Origin: Oscillatoria princeps RMCB-10
GTDB taxonomy: Bacteria; Cyanobacteriota; Cyanobacteriia; Cyanobacteriales; Oscillatoriaceae
DNA length: 64,000 bases
Direction: 5' to 3'
Assembly: GCA_019359235.1 (NCBI GenBank)
Contig: JAHHHT010000009.1
Span: 186,001-250,000 of the forward strand
Translations under genes and position numbers: made by a program
Shown: one piece after another, positions 33,511 to 41,967 of the stretch
Position numbering within the stretch: position 1 is the first letter of the stretch
Layout: each line of letters begins with the position of its first letter
Notes under the pieces: model-generated
What the model was told of the DNA's origin: nothing
The model's database searches: none
What the model saw: only the letters and a program-made list of their open reading frames with translations

Positions 33511-34095
33511 ATGTCTCAAAAAGATATCGCCCACCTGGTAGCAGCGGCTGACCGCGATCAGGCTCTGCGTCAGAAACTGCAAGCCGCCGTTACCCCAGAC
33601 AATTTAGTCAAAATTGCCGCCGAGCATGGCTATGAGTTTACGGCAGAAGACCTCATAGCGCTCATCCAAGCCCAAATCGAAGCCCAAAAAGCCAAGACCA
33701 GCGCCTTCGACTCCCTGACGGAGGATATCAGTGATGACGAGGCCGAAATAGTCGCTGGGGGGGGGTTCAGGAGTCAGAGGGCAGCTTTCAGTTCTTACTA
33801 TCACAGAACCGGCATCTTTCTCCAGATAGCAGGCTCTACAGATATTTGTGGGGCGGGTTCCCAGCAGTACGGTCGCCAATACTATATAGATGCCTATAAC
33901 AGCAGCGGGGAGTCCGGGCTTTTGCAGGCGCTTCAAACTACAGGGTCGTATGAATCTCTCCAGGACGAACTAGCCGGTGAGATATCCAATAATACCCAAT
34001 GGCTGTCAGAACAGCTGCAACAAGGTCTGGCGGAGGCTGAGGGGGAATGGCAGAAAAAGATTGATGGCCTTTTGAAGGTCAATTTCTATTTCTGA
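33511..34095 (+). CDS. Nif11-leader (NHLP-type) peptide precursor with a long core
   Basis: A 194-residue precursor. The Nif11-like leader (1-82) contains PDNLVKIAAEHGYEFTAEDLIALI and ends EAEIVAGGG, a double-glycine-type site (83-85). The ~109-residue remainder is far longer than usual cores, rich in Ser, Gln, Gly and Tyr, and has one Cys (C113 in STDICGAG). I chose the ATG at 33511 since AGGAG is nine bases away, while the ATG at 33502 abuts it. It is divergent from the C39 exporter and one gene away from lanM, so export and modification by them is plausible. One Cys allows at most one lanthionine. Confidence 0.8.
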   Translation: MSQKDIAHLVAAADRDQALRQKLQAAVTPDNLVKIAAEHGYEFTAEDLIALIQAQIEAQKAKTSAFDSLTEDISDDEAEIVAGGGFRSQRAAFSSYYHRTGIFLQIAGSTDICGAGSQQYGRQYYIDAYNSSGESGLLQALQTTGSYESLQDELAGEISNNTQWLSEQLQQGLAEAEGEWQKKIDGLLKVNFYF

Positions 34096-34101
34096 GGATT
34101 A

Positions 34102-34129
34102 GGTGCGTTTCCCCCAGGGGGAACGCACC
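34102..34129. terminator. GGTGCGTT hairpin after the Nif11 precursor
   Basis: Stem GGTGCGTTTCCCCC/GGGGGAACGCACC directly after the stop codon, without T-tract. It belongs to the GGTGCGTT hairpin family. Confidence 0.55.
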
Positions 34130-34201
34130 CTACTGCCCTATAATATTTCTGTGGTTTGACTTCAGACTAGAACAAAACAAGCCGCCACAAGCGAATTGAT
34201 T

Positions 34202-37200
34202 ATGAATCCTCGCGGCTGGATAAGACATGACTGGCGATTATGGTGGGCAAGTTGTCTGGCAATCGGGTTCGCACTCAGGGCTGAAGCCATCGCCAATGCG
34301 CAGGCAATTCCCGATGCCACCTTAGGCAAGGAAAACTCAGTCCTTACCCCGAATGTGAATATAAACGGTCTCCCCAGTGACCGGATTGATGGCGGAGCCA
34401 TCAGGGGCGCTAACCTCTTCCACAGCTTCCAGGAATTCAATGTAGGGGAAGCAGGGGGCGTCTATTTCTCCAATCCAGCCGGCATCGCGAACATCCTGAT
34501 GCGAGTGACAGGGGGGAATCATTCCCGAATATTAGGAACCCTGGGGGTTTTGGGCAGCGCCGACTTATTCTTAATCAATCCCAACGGCATTGTATTTGGC
34601 CCCAATGCCAGATTAGACCTCAACGGTTCATTTATCGCCAGCTCAGCGAGAGGGATCAAATTCGCAGATGGCACAGAATTTAGCGCCACCAGCACTCCCA
34701 CACTTCCCCTGCTGACCGTCAGCGTGCCGGTCGGCTTACAATTGGGCCCCAATCCGGGGAGCGTCGTCAATCAATCTGCCGCCACCACGGTGGGGCAAGA
34801 TGGGACTGAAGCGAAAGTTGGCCTCCAGGTTCAGCCGGGGAGAACCTTGGCGCTGGTGGGAGGCGATCTCACCCTGGAAGGTGGCTCCCTAACCGCGCCC
34901 GAAGGGCGAATTATCTTGGCGAGTGCTGGCGGTAGCAGTGCAGTCAGCCTCTCCCCAACGTCTGGAGGTTGGGCGCTCGGATACGAGGCGGTGCGGAACT
35001 TTCAAGATATTCACCTGTCTGGGGGAGCGATGGTCAATGCCAGCGGTTCCGGCGGCGGTGCCATCCAAGTGCGCGGACGGCGCGTCACCCTCACGGAGGG
35101 GTCCCAGATTGTGTCCAACTCCAGCTCGCGCTCCGGAAATCCCGTCACCGTAACCGCGTCTGAGTCTGTGGAACTGAGCGGATATCCCACCGGCATCCAC
35201 ACTTTCACTTCCGGCAATACCGGCTCGGCAGGCGACGTGAGCATTCAAACCGGTTCGTTAACGATTCGCTCGGGTGGAGCCATAGAAAGCAGTGTGGCCA
35301 GCGGTGCCGGTCAGGGGGGAAATCTCACCGTCAGCGCCACAGAGTCTGCAGAGCTGATCGGACTGTCGCCAGATGGCTTATCGAGTAGCGCCCTGTTCGC
35401 TCAAGTTTATCCCGACGCGAAAGGCACTGCGGGAAACCTGACCGTTGAAACGCGACGGCTGACTGTCCGAGACGGAGCGCAGGTTAACGCTTCCACTGCG
35501 GGTGAGGGGCGCGCAGGCAATTTGACGGTACGCGCTTCTGAGTCTGTGGAGCTGACTGGCACCGGCACAGCAGATGACATATTTCCCAGCGGTTTGTTCG
35601 CTCAAGTTTTTCCAGACGCCAAGGGCAGTGGCGGAAACCTGACTGTTGAAACTCGACGCTTGACTGTCCGAGATGGAGCAACGGTAGACGCTACTACTTT
35701 TGGCGCGGGGAGAGCGGGAAATTTGAGGGTCGCGGCGGCTGACTCTGTAGAGCTGATTGCTTCCAGCCCAAATGCCCAATTTGGCGGCAGCATTAGGGCT
35801 CAAGTCGATACCGGCGCTGCCGGCAATGGCGGTTCTTTAATCATTGAAACCAGACAGCTGACTGTTCGGGGTGGGGGACAGATAGCCAGTTCCACCCTCG
35901 GTGCCGGTGACGCCGGCACTGTAACCGTCAGCGCCTCAGACTCCATCGACCTGAGCGGAGCGATCCCGCAAGCCGATCTGATTCGCGGCAGCAGCGGCGT
36001 ATTTGTTTCCGCTGAGCCTGGGGCTACCGGCAACGTCGGAGGAATGACGATTGTCACCCCTCGGCTGACTGTTTCTGACGGCGCGAGAATCTCAGCCGAC
36101 AATTTCGGAACAGGGCTTGGGGGCAACGCCACCTTGAACCTCGGGCAGCTGCTAATTCGCAATGGCGGAACCGTCAGAGCCGGCTCTTTTGGTTATGGCT
36201 CTGGGGGAACTTTAAATGTCAGCGCTTCCCAGTCGGTGCTAGTCACCGGAAGCGGCACCCTTGGCAGCCAGCCGATTAAAAGTTCCCTATTCACTCAAGC
36301 AGAAGCCGGGGGAAATGCCGGCGCTCTGACAATTGCAACTGGCAACTTAACTGTGGCAGATGGGGCTAAAATCACTGTAGCCAGTCTGGGTTCAGGAAGC
36401 GCAGGCGACCTGAACATCAGCGCTCGCTCTATCCATCTGGAAAATCAAGGAAAGCTCACCGCCGACAGCACAGCCGGTCTTGGCAACATCAACATCCAGA
36501 CACAGAACGCGATATTGCGAGGTGGAAGTGGCATCACCACCAACTCCCAAGGCTCCGATCCGGGCGGCAATATCACCATCACCACAGATAACTTAGTGGC
36601 TCTGGAAAATAGCGACATCACCGCCAACGCTAAAAATAGCTTCGGAGGTCAGGTTCGTATCAGTGCTTCTGGCATCTTTGGCACCGACTACCGGAAGCAG
36701 CCCACCCCCGCCAGTGACATCACCGCCACTTCCGATCTTGGCGCGAGCTTTAGCGGCACCGTGAGCATCAACACCCCGGACGCTGACCCCAGTGCTGGGT
36801 TGCTCGCCTTGCCGGCTGATGTGGTGGATCTCGCCCGCCTGATTGTCTCCGGCTGTGAGCGTTACAAGGGGAGTAGCTTCACCGTCACCGGCAGAGGCGG
36901 CATCCCCCCCAGTCCCGACGCACTGCTTGCAGCCGAGCAAGTGATTGTCGATTTGAGGATGCCTGGAGAGGAACATTCTAGCACTGGGCGTGGGGTACCG
37001 GCCACTGCGCAAAACAATCAATCCCCAATCCAAAATCCACAATCCAAAATCCAAAATCCTCATGGGGCACCAGGCACTGGGCACCGGCCACAATCTCAGC
37101 AATCCCCAGTGCCCGATGCGCAATTCCCCATGCCCACACCCCTTGTAGAAGCCCAAGGGTGGGTAATCGGGCCCAATGGCGAGGTGATTCTCACCGCTGA

Positions 37201-37336
37201 TGCGCCCGCTGGCATTCCGGGGAGTCCTTGGCTTGCGCCCCCTGAGTGCCGGTCGGGAACGCGCCCCGCCAGAGACACTCAAGGAAGGCTGTCAAACAGC
37301 CCCACCCCGACTTCCTATTTTATTGGCAATTGGTAA
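34202..37336 (+). CDS. TPS-domain filamentous haemagglutinin-like secreted protein
   Basis: A 1044-residue secreted beta-helix protein. The signal peptide (about 1-33, ending AIANA) is followed by a two-partner-secretion domain with the NPNGI motif (LINPNGIVFGPNARLDLNGSFIASSA) needed for recognition by a TpsB pore. The centre is Gly/Ala/Ser/Thr-rich repeats such as GRAGNLTVRASESVELTG. A C-terminal cyanobacterial motif precedes ~60 residues encoded by intergenic-type repeats (QNPQSKIQNP, PVPDAQFPMP). No TpsB is in the window. I chose the ATG at 34202. It is 22 bases upstream of an HlyD-like gene, an unusual pairing for a TpsA. Confidence 0.85.
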   Translation: MNPRGWIRHDWRLWWASCLAIGFALRAEAIANAQAIPDATLGKENSVLTPNVNINGLPSDRIDGGAIRGANLFHSFQEFNVGEAGGVYFSNPAGIANILMRVTGGNHSRILGTLGVLGSADLFLINPNGIVFGPNARLDLNGSFIASSARGIKFADGTEFSATSTPTLPLLTVSVPVGLQLGPNPGSVVNQSAATTVGQDGTEAKVGLQVQPGRTLALVGGDLTLEGGSLTAPEGRIILASAGGSSAVSLSPTSGGWALGYEAVRNFQDIHLSGGAMVNASGSGGGAIQVRGRRVTLTEGSQIVSNSSSRSGNPVTVTASESVELSGYPTGIHTFTSGNTGSAGDVSIQTGSLTIRSGGAIESSVASGAGQGGNLTVSATESAELIGLSPDGLSSSALFAQVYPDAKGTAGNLTVETRRLTVRDGAQVNASTAGEGRAGNLTVRASESVELTGTGTADDIFPSGLFAQVFPDAKGSGGNLTVETRRLTVRDGATVDATTFGAGRAGNLRVAAADSVELIASSPNAQFGGSIRAQVDTGAAGNGGSLIIETRQLTVRGGGQIASSTLGAGDAGTVTVSASDSIDLSGAIPQADLIRGSSGVFVSAEPGATGNVGGMTIVTPRLTVSDGARISADNFGTGLGGNATLNLGQLLIRNGGTVRAGSFGYGSGGTLNVSASQSVLVTGSGTLGSQPIKSSLFTQAEAGGNAGALTIATGNLTVADGAKITVASLGSGSAGDLNISARSIHLENQGKLTADSTAGLGNINIQTQNAILRGGSGITTNSQGSDPGGNITITTDNLVALENSDITANAKNSFGGQVRISASGIFGTDYRKQPTPASDITATSDLGASFSGTVSINTPDADPSAGLLALPADVVDLARLIVSGCERYKGSSFTVTGRGGIPPSPDALLAAEQVIVDLRMPGEEHSSTGRGVPATAQNNQSPIQNPQSKIQNPHGAPGTGHRPQSQQSPVPDAQFPMPTPLVEAQGWVIGPNGEVILTADAPAGIPGSPWLAPPECRSGTRPARDTQGRLSNSPTPTSYFIGNW

Positions 37337-37358
37337 TTTGTTAAGGCTAATTGGGATT

Positions 37359-38927
37359 ATGGGCAGCGCAAATTTCCCTTCCATGCAAAATCTAAAATCT
37401 AAAATCCAAAATCCATCTAGCCCCAACCCAGAGTTTCTCCACCCCGCCACGCCAGAGGAATTTTTGCCTCCCATCAGCCGGTGGACAACTTATGGGGGGC
37501 TGGTTCTCCTCGCCGGTTTTGGCGCAGCCATCGCCCTCGCCGGGGTTCTGAAATACAGCGTCACCGTAAAAGCCCCTGCCACGATTCGCCCAGCCGGCGA
37601 ATTGCGCATCGTTCAGTCCGCCGTTGAAGGAACCGTCAAAAGCATCGAAGTGCGAGCCAATAGCAGCGTCAAAGCAGGAGATATCATCGCCACCACTGAC
37701 GATTCCCGCCTGCAAACTAAAAAGCTCCAACTGCAAGGAAATATCCAGCAAAACCAGCAGCAACTAACTCAAATTGACGCCCAGATTCGCGCCCTCGACA
37801 GTCAAATCGCTGCTGAAAAAGAACGCGCCAGCCGCGCTATTGCCTCAGCAGAAGCCAACCTAGCCAGCACCCAGCGCGATTTGCAAGACCGGCAAATCAC
37901 CGCCAGCAGCGAAGTTCAAGAAGCCGAAGCAAATTTAAGACAAGCTCAGAAAGAATTTCAAAAAGCGCAAGCCGAGTTAAAGTCAGCCGAGGCATCTTTA
38001 AAATCGACCGAGGCTTCTTTGAATGCAGCAATAGCTCGGCGAGACCGATACCAGCCGCTAGTCGAATCCGGCGGTTTGTCTCAGGATCAGTTCGAGGAAG
38101 TGAAACTGGCGGTTGAGCAGCAACAGCAAGCGCTGGAATCGCAAAAAGCTGCTGTAGAGGGGCAAAAACAAGCGATCGAGCGGCAGGCGTCAGCGGTTGA
38201 AGCTGCCGGTGCTAGGGTGAAACGGGTGTCAGCCGCGCTCAATCCCAGTGCGGCGGCTGTAGCGATGGCGAGGGAAAAAATAGCGGAAGATAAAGCAGCC
38301 GGTGAGTCCAGTATCGCCAGATTTAATCAAGAACGAACGCAGCTTTTAGGGCGAAAAGTTGAACTGCAAAATCAAGTATACAGCGACAAGCAAGACCTGC
38401 AGCAACTTGAAACTGAACTTAAAAATACCACTATCAGAACACCGGTATCTGGCACGATACAGCAACTCAATCTCCGCAGCACGTCTCAAGTGGTGCGTCC
38501 GGGGGATGGGATTGCCCAAATTGCCCCCAGTGAGGCGGCTTTGGAGATAAAAGTTTTTGTGGCGTCTGGGGAGATCGGCAAGGTGAAAACCGGTCAAACG
38601 GCGCACTTGCGGGTGGGAGCTTGTCCCTATCCCGACTACGGCACCCTCAAGGGCGCTGTCACTGCTATTTCTCCAGACGCTATGTCGCCTCAAGGCAATA
38701 ATTCCTCATTTTTGACAGGCAGTACGCCCCGACTGCAGGGGGGTGGGGGGGGTTCAGCCGGTGCTTACTACGAGGTGACTGTCGAGCCTGAAAGCCGCCT
38801 GTTGAGTGCCGGCGGGCGTCAGTGCGCCATCGCTGCCGGCATGGAGGGCGCGGCTGAGATTATCTCCCGAGAAGAGACGGTGCTGACATTTCTTCTCAGA
38901 AAAGCAAGGCTGCTGGCTTCTTTGTGA
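37359..38927 (+). CDS. HlyD-family membrane fusion protein
   Basis: A 522-residue periplasmic adaptor. One membrane helix (43-65) precedes a biotinyl-lipoyl half (VKAPATIRPAGELRIVQSAVEGTVKSIEVRANSSVKAGDII). A long coiled-coil hairpin (about 130-360, Gln/Glu/Ala-rich) and the closing barrel (TIRTPVSGTIQQLNLRSTSQVVRPGD) follow. Such proteins link ABC exporters, including C39 types, to the outer membrane. The divergent-side C39 transporter (31005-33191) is the nearest partner. Starts at 37359 or 37383 are possible; the first 20 residues come from an AATCTAA repeat. It forms an operon with the TPS protein. Confidence 0.88.
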   Translation: MGSANFPSMQNLKSKIQNPSSPNPEFLHPATPEEFLPPISRWTTYGGLVLLAGFGAAIALAGVLKYSVTVKAPATIRPAGELRIVQSAVEGTVKSIEVRANSSVKAGDIIATTDDSRLQTKKLQLQGNIQQNQQQLTQIDAQIRALDSQIAAEKERASRAIASAEANLASTQRDLQDRQITASSEVQEAEANLRQAQKEFQKAQAELKSAEASLKSTEASLNAAIARRDRYQPLVESGGLSQDQFEEVKLAVEQQQQALESQKAAVEGQKQAIERQASAVEAAGARVKRVSAALNPSAAAVAMAREKIAEDKAAGESSIARFNQERTQLLGRKVELQNQVYSDKQDLQQLETELKNTTIRTPVSGTIQQLNLRSTSQVVRPGDGIAQIAPSEAALEIKVFVASGEIGKVKTGQTAHLRVGACPYPDYGTLKGAVTAISPDAMSPQGNNSSFLTGSTPRLQGGGGGSAGAYYEVTVEPESRLLSAGGRQCAIAAGMEGAAEIISREETVLTFLLRKARLLASL

Positions 38928-39438
38928 TCGGATGCCCGCCTCGGGCGACGGGCTTGATGCCGGTGTCCTCTTCCTTCTTGGCGTTCTTGGCTCAGGAGCG
39001 GTTTATTATTAAACTAAATCAATCAGACGGAATATTTCCGGCCCTCTCTCTGGCTCGCAAGAGCTGTAGGGGCGGCCCCCCGTGGCATCGGTGTCAACTT
39101 AAGCTGTGTCCCGTAGTCTCTGGGCGGTTGAAACCGCAGCTATACAGACAAAACCCGCCTGCGCGGGTTTTAAGATTCTAGCTCTTCTCTTAAGTCCGCG
39201 TTGGGCGAAGCCCTTCCCGCAGGGTAGGCGGACTTCGTTTGTATAGCCGCGATTTCAATCGCCGGGAGCTTAAGTTGACACTAATGCCCCCCGTGGCCGC
39301 CCCCGCCGGCCACAGGCGGAGACTGCCCCATCCCCACACTGTGCGGCGCGGGCGATCCCTTGCGGTTCGGGCATCCGACCGCCACCACCACCCCTGATGA
39401 TTGTTACGATCAAAGAAAGTAGCGGCAAAGGGACATCA
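38928..39438. other. Gene-free stretch with MITE-like element copy 2
   Basis: No gene. It starts with a copy of a CCGCCAAG/CTTGGCG repeat (about 38967-39006; related copies at 46888-46922 and 49017-49084). The family 1 element at 39091-39281 sits inside a GGGGCGGCC/GGCCGCCCC palindrome. AAAGGGA precedes the next ATG. Confidence 0.65.
39091..39281. mobile_element. MITE-like element, family 1, copy 2 (191 bp)
   Basis: The reverse-oriented partner of 5175-5343, with the same 15-bp ends. It differs mainly by a ~27-base insertion containing GGGCGAAGCCCTTCCCGC, itself a common cyanobacterial palindrome. Near identity over the rest implies recent movement. Confidence 0.82.
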
Positions 39439-40176
39439 ATGAGCGTTGCTAAACAAAAAGAAGGTAATGACAAGGGCGCGTCAGCGTCAGCACAACTGTT
39501 ACTGGTGGATGATGAGCCCGGTTTGCGCGAAGCCGTACAAGCTTATTTAGAAGACAGCGGGTTTAAAGTTGACGTGGCCAGTAACGCCAATCAGGGCTGG
39601 GAACTGGTGCAGCAGAAGTTGCCCGACTTGGTGATTACTGATGTGATGATGCCCCAAGTGGATGGCTATCAGTTCCTGAAGCGGCTGCGGGAAGATCCCC
39701 GATTTAAGGCGCTGCCGGTGGTGTTTTTAACCGCTAGGGGCATGACCACAGACCGCATCCAGGGCTATCAAGCCGGTTGCGATGCCTATATTCCCAAGCC
39801 GTTTGACCCAGATGAGTTAGTGGCGGTTGTGCAAAATTTGCTCTTGCGCCGAGAAGCCTCCAAGGCTCTTGGTGGGGATGGCGAGACGCCGGATATCGCG
39901 GATCTGGCCAGTCAGATTGCTGAGATTAAGTCTCTGTTAACCGGTCGCTCTTCCATCGCCCAAACACCGTCCCCGATCAAAATAGACCTGACTCCCAGAG
40001 AGCAGAGCGTTTTGGACTTGGTGGCGCAAGGGCTGATGAACAAAGAAATTGCCCGCAGACTGGAAACCAGTGTCCGCAATGTGGAAAAGTACGTCAGCCG
40101 CCTGTTCAGCAAAACCGGCACCAACAGCCGCACCGAGTTAGTGCGCTACGCTCTGGAACATGGCTTGACCAAGTAG
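39439..40176 (+). CDS. NarL/LuxR-type response regulator (Rre1/Ycf29-like)
   Basis: A 245-residue transcription regulator. Its receiver domain (20-140) has acidic pocket D24-D25, phosphoacceptor D68 (VITDVMMP), T98 and K120. A ~50-residue linker leads to a LuxR-type helix-turn-helix (about 180-240, LTPREQSVLDLVAQGLMNKEIARRLETS). The receiver (EPGLREAVQAYLEDSGF, VDGYQFLKRLREDPRFKALPVVFLTARGM) closely resembles Rre1/Ycf29 of cyanobacteria and red-algal plastids, which acts with Hik2 in stress and redox responses. I chose the ATG at 39439 with AAAGGGA upstream. No kinase gene is adjacent, as usual. Confidence 0.85.
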   Translation: MSVAKQKEGNDKGASASAQLLLVDDEPGLREAVQAYLEDSGFKVDVASNANQGWELVQQKLPDLVITDVMMPQVDGYQFLKRLREDPRFKALPVVFLTARGMTTDRIQGYQAGCDAYIPKPFDPDELVAVVQNLLLRREASKALGGDGETPDIADLASQIAEIKSLLTGRSSIAQTPSPIKIDLTPREQSVLDLVAQGLMNKEIARRLETSVRNVEKYVSRLFSKTGTNSRTELVRYALEHGLTK

Positions 40177-40636
40177 CCTCCGCAATTTTCCACCCCAGTG
40201 GGGTGCGCTCGTCCCGCACCCCGCACTTTATATAAAATCCGGCTGTACTGTTTTTATTTAACGCCCGTGTTTGGGTGCGTGTATCGCATCTATTATATTG
40301 CAGTCGCGCCCAATCATAATAGTAACTATATAGACATATATTATATTTTTTATTCCTTCGGGCCGGTTTTTTGTTTGTAGTTGGGCTTTAGCCCCACCTG
40401 AGCGCTTACTTCCCCTCGTTCCCAGGCTCCGCCTGGGAACGCCCCTCTGTCGGCTCCGCCGACTTTCAGGGGACAAGCAGCATTATTAGCGTAACAACTT
40501 AGTTGGGCTTTAGCCCCACCGGAGCGCTTACTTTAAGGAAGTTTACGTTTATTTAAGTTTTCTTCATATTTCGTTTCCTTCTTCAAGCTTTTGTTACGAT
40601 CGTGAGAACTTCTGCAAGAAAAAGGAACAATAACAT
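40177..40636. other. Gene-free stretch with TTGGGCTTTAGCCC repeats
   Basis: No gene. Two TAGTTGGGCTTTAGCCCCACC repeats flank the TTCCCAGGCTCCGCCTGGGAA double hairpin (40415-40470). The AT-rich part near 40270-40350 shows no clear signal. Confidence 0.6.
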
Positions 40637-40750
40637 ATGAAACTCTTAAAAACTTCTAATCCTGTGGTGCAGTCACTCTCAATGGGATCTCTCCTGGCTC
40701 TGGTGAGCGCTGCGACAATCGCTCTTGTGGCGATGCAGAGCGGAATTTAG
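40637..40750 (+). CDS. 37-residue single-span membrane peptide
   Basis: A short gene reading MKLLKTSNPVVQSLSMGSLL and ending in SAATIALVAMQSGI. It has a basic N-terminus and one hydrophobic stretch (about 14-34) that would make one membrane span. An AAAGGAACAAT ribosome-binding region lies before the ATG and a terminator-like hairpin with T-run follows 44 bases later, which supports real expression. It has no recognised family. Confidence 0.5.
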   Translation: MKLLKTSNPVVQSLSMGSLLALVSAATIALVAMQSGI

Positions 40751-40793
40751 CGCCTTTGCCTGACTCGATCTGTGGTGAGTTGGCCGTTCGGTC

Positions 40794-40836
40794 AATCGCG
40801 TCTCTCGGTGAGTGCCGGACAGAGACGCGATTTTTC
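40794..40836 (+). terminator. Hairpin with T-run after the 37-residue gene
   Basis: Stem AATCGCGTCTCT / AGAGACGCGATT followed by TTTT. The stem word is also a dispersed repeat (for example 43793-43816 and 44901-44926). Confidence 0.7.
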
Positions 40837-40946
40837 CCTTCAACCGATGCCATTCATTTTTGGATCTCCACCCCAATTCTCCAGGCTCTGAAACGCAACA
40901 AAATTTAACCCGGGCCGGTGTTTAAGATTCCACACAAAATTTTATC

Positions 40947-41043
40947 TATAGCGTTTCTCATCCTTTGTGAGGTACTGAGAACCCCGGTTTCTTAAAGAAA
41001 CCGGGGTTCTGGGGCGCAGTTCATCAAACTGAGAACCGCTATA
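40947..41043. mobile_element. MITE-like element with TATAGCG-TTCTCA ends
   Basis: Ends TATAGCGTTTCTCA and TGAGAACCGCTATA pair imperfectly around a strong central hairpin GAACCCCGGTTTCTTAAAG/AAACCGGGGTTC. Its left arm (GCGTTTCTCATCCTTTGTGA, continuing GGTACTGAGAA) recurs in reverse at about 57237-57270. Confidence 0.6.
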
Positions 41044-41048
41044 TTATA

Positions 41049-41148
41049 GGACTTACGCAGAAACCGGGTTTCTGAACCAGAAGTCAAGACTATCAGCCCT
41101 CGTTCCAGAACCAGAAACCCGGTTTCTTTCATAGTTGTGCGTAAGTCC
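41049..41148. mobile_element. MITE-like element with GGACTTACGCA ends
   Basis: Perfect 11-bp inverted ends GGACTTACGCA and TGCGTAAGTCC, each next to an AGAAACCGGGTTTCT palindrome, 100 bp in all. It abuts the preceding element. It has no coding capacity. Confidence 0.7.
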
Positions 41149-41368
41149 CGTATTATCTGATATCCGGTTAATCGCTTTAATTATCGCCCGGACTCAGGCC
41201 GGCCAATTGCTAGTTGTTAATTTCCAATAAAATACAGCCTCTGGCCAAACCGGCGGGAATTTTGCAGTGGGGGCAGCAGATGAGACAATTACCCAGTAGG
41301 GAGAGACTGGGACAGCCCAGAACAACGCTCTCCCCAAGGAAAGGCACTCCACAAAGGGAACAGCTCAG
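41149..41368. other. Leader region of the PsbP-like gene
   Basis: No gene. Ordinary sequence, with a possible promoter not resolved; AAAGGGAAC precedes the ATG at 41369. Confidence 0.4.
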
Positions 41369-41908
41369 ATGCTCAAAAGAATTGCGACAATACTTCTAGT
41401 GGTGGTGACGCTGGCGGTTGCCGGCTGCGTTTCACCCACCGCCGGCCTCAACAGCTACATCGACAGCACAGATGGCTATCAGTTCCTCTATCCCAACGGC
41501 TGGCAGCAGGTGAAAGTGAGCAATGGCCCTGATGTGGTCTTCCACGATTTGATTCAGGAAACCGAGAACGTCAGCGTCGTCATCAGTCCGGTGCCGGACA
41601 GCAAAACCCTGGCTGAGCTGGGAACCCCTAGCGAGGTGGGGTACAAGCTGTCCAAGAGCGCGATCGCACCTCCGGGATCGGGACGCGAAGCGGAATTAGT
41701 CAGCGCCGAGGAGCGCTCGCTCGGCGACAAGACTTACTACAAGCTGGAATATGCGGTAAAACTGCCCAATCAGAAACGGCACAATCTGGCCAGCGTGGCC
41801 GTCAGCCGGGGCAAACTCTTCACCTTCAACATCTCCAGCACCGAACAGCGCTGGCCAAAAATGGAGCAGCTGTTTGAGAAAGTCATTAATTCGTTCTCTG
41901 TCTATTAA
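41369..41908 (+). CDS. PsbP-domain lipoprotein (CyanoP-like)
   Basis: A 179-residue thylakoid-lumen lipoprotein. The signal peptide ends in the lipobox LAVAGC with C20 as the lipidation site. The PsbP fold shows [41 protein letters not shown], and the closing [27 protein letters not shown]. CyanoP assists early photosystem II assembly. A GGGTGCGTTCC hairpin follows the stop and separates it from maf. Confidence 0.93.
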   Translation: MLKRIATILLVVVTLAVAGCVSPTAGLNSYIDSTDGYQFLYPNGWQQVKVSNGPDVVFHDLIQETENVSVVISPVPDSKTLAELGTPSEVGYKLSKSAIAPPGSGREAELVSAEERSLGDKTYYKLEYAVKLPNQKRHNLASVAVSRGKLFTFNISSTEQRWPKMEQLFEKVINSFSVY

Positions 41909-41913
41909 TTGCA

Positions 41914-41938
41914 GGGTGCGTTCCTTTGGAACGCAGCC
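41914..41938. terminator. GGTGCGTT hairpin between the PsbP-like gene and maf
   Basis: Stem GGGTGCGTTCC / GGAACGCAGCCC, six bases past the stop codon, without T-tract. Confidence 0.5.
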
Positions 41939-41967
41939 CACTCAAAACTTTCCCACTCCCCACGCCT

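Noticed and set aside
36593-37282. 229-residue minus-strand frame inside the TPS gene
   Set aside because: Shadow of the TPS coding strand; composition is that of an antisense reading.
37200-37358. Longer HlyD start overlapping the TPS gene
   Set aside because: The first 53 codons lie inside the TPS reading frame region and look like its out-of-frame shadow; the ATG at 37359 follows the TPS stop.
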